In this document: piece by piece, positions 63,647 through 64,000 of the stretch
Layout of the letters: every line of letters starts with the position of its first letter
Position numbering within the stretch: position 1 is the stretch's first letter
Assembly: GCA_965248235.1 (NCBI GenBank)
Contig: CBDFIU010000004.1
Coordinates: 620,001 to 684,000 of the forward strand
Length of the DNA stretch: 64,000 nt
Direction of reading: 5' to 3'
Source: UBA6623 sp965248235
GTDB lineage: Bacteria; Acidobacteriota; Terriglobia; Bryobacterales; UBA6623
Notes under the pieces: model-generated
Databases searched by the model: none
Told to the model about the DNA's origin: nothing
The model's input: the letters and a program-made list of their open reading frames with translations, nothing else
Program-made: the position numbers and the translations under genes

Positions 63647-64000
63647 TAATTGCCGCAATCCCGCTTCGCCGCCCCGTAGCCGTGGGAATAGCCGGTGGGA
63701 TAGCCGGTGTCATTTCCAGGGGGCCCCTTCGGCCCCGCTGGTCCCGGCGGCCCCTTTGTTCCCTTCGCCCCATCCGGCCCCGGTGATCCGTCGTCGCCGG
63801 GGTCCCCCGCGGGACTGGGCCCGGCGGCACCGTCCAGCCCCCGCGACCCTTTCCTTCCCGTGTCGCCGGTCGATCCGCTGTCGCCCTTCGGCCCCCCCTG
63901 CCCCTTCGGCCCACTGAATCCCGTGCCTCCCTTGGGTCCCTTGGGCCCGGCGGCCCCGCCCGTCCCCCGCGGCCCACTGGATCCTGTGTCGCCCCTGGGT
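63646..64000 (-). CDS. Collagen-like phage protein 2, 5' end outside window
   Basis: The minus strand is open from the right edge to a TAA at 63648-63646 in a frame that is almost all Gly-X-Y (GSSGPRGTGGAAGPKGPKG, GNDTGYPTGYSHGYG before the stop). Only this frame keeps Gly at every third position; the long alternative frame across 62940-63977 is a shadow. It is translationally coupled to collagen-like protein 1. Confidence 0.8.
   Translation of the reverse strand, partial: PRGDTGSSGPRGTGGAAGPKGPKGGTGFSGPKGQGGPKGDSGSTGDTGRKGSRGLDGAAGPSPAGDPGDDGSPGPDGAKGTKGPPGPAGPKGPPGNDTGYPTGYSHGYGAAKRDCGN

Noticed and set aside
62940..63977. Long Gly/Arg/Pro-rich frame of 345 codons
   Set aside because: It is a shadow of two collagen-like genes; only the neighbouring frames keep Gly at every third residue, and real stop/start overlaps lie at 63646 and 63173.
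62000..64000. Right attachment site (attR)
   Set aside because: No second copy of the tRNA-Arg 3' end found; late phage genes continue to the window edge.

Overview
The window is about 64 kb of GC-rich bacterial DNA. The gene content points to Acidobacteriota (Bryobacterales/Solibacter-like) or a close relative: an Oar-type TonB-dependent receptor with an N-terminal carboxypeptidase-regulatory-like domain, a DUF1549/DUF1553 protein with N-terminal cytochrome domains, a Tat-exported sulfatase homologue, two DUF3604 proteins, an alpha-beta fused 2-oxoacid dehydrogenase E1, and REP-like intergenic hairpins. This placement is an inference from gene families; no rRNA is present.

Region 1 (1-43.5 kb) is chromosome. 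It carries single genes and short groups for central metabolism and cell envelope: a RibBA-like protein whose second domain lacks its zinc cysteines, glycerol dehydrogenase, fused E1, an SDR, two MFS transporters, a DapF-like epimerase with one catalytic Cys changed to Ser, a GlcF-like Fe-S protein, alanine racemase, an MTA phosphorylase plus PfkB kinase pair, a PP2C phosphatase, an octaheme cytochrome, a macro-domain protein and an RmlA-type nucleotidyltransferase. Two genes are frameshifted: Uma2 at a run of eight G, and the TonB-dependent receptor. An IS110-family element with a candidate bridge-RNA region has cut the 5' end off a fused MFS/spermidine-synthase-like gene. The sulfatase homologue lacks the formylglycine cysteine.

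Region 2 (43.44 kb to the right edge) is a prophage integrated at the 3' end of a tRNA-Arg(TCG) gene. The right attachment site is not in the window. A long leftward early operon runs from a Cro-like gene at 54.3 kb to the integrase at 43.6 kb, mostly with 1- to 4-nt stop/start overlaps. It encodes a recombination set (YqaJ-type exonuclease, ERF annealing protein, DUF669), an HNH endonuclease, a ParB-like protein split over two overlapping frames, an SF2 helicase, a Toprim primase, an excisionase-like HTH protein and the integrase. A divergent S24-type repressor faces this operon across a 64-bp switch with two matching operators; one fills the 17-bp spacer of a consensus-like promoter.

Region 3 (55.1-62.3 kb) is the prophage accessory locus, rightward from the repressor. 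The 3' end of the S24 repressor gene recurs there: intact once, as an 82-residue orphan domain once, and as shorter in-frame tails three more times, with unrelated cargo between copies. I read this as repeated cargo capture at the repressor 3' end. The cargo includes an unknown 184-aa protein, a small membrane protein interrupted by a complete IS1595-type element (8-bp target duplication), a HEPN-like protein, a lipoprotein, and a restriction-modification cassette (RHH protein, m5C methyltransferase, putative PD-(D/E)xK nuclease, Vsr nuclease, and what looks like the cut-off N-terminus of an AIPR protein).

Region 4 (62.4-64 kb) is the end of a leftward late operon: two collagen-like Gly-X-Y proteins, a small proline-rich protein and a 2-oxoglutarate/Fe(II) hydroxylase. 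The arrangement suggests the hydroxylase may act on the collagen-like tail proteins.
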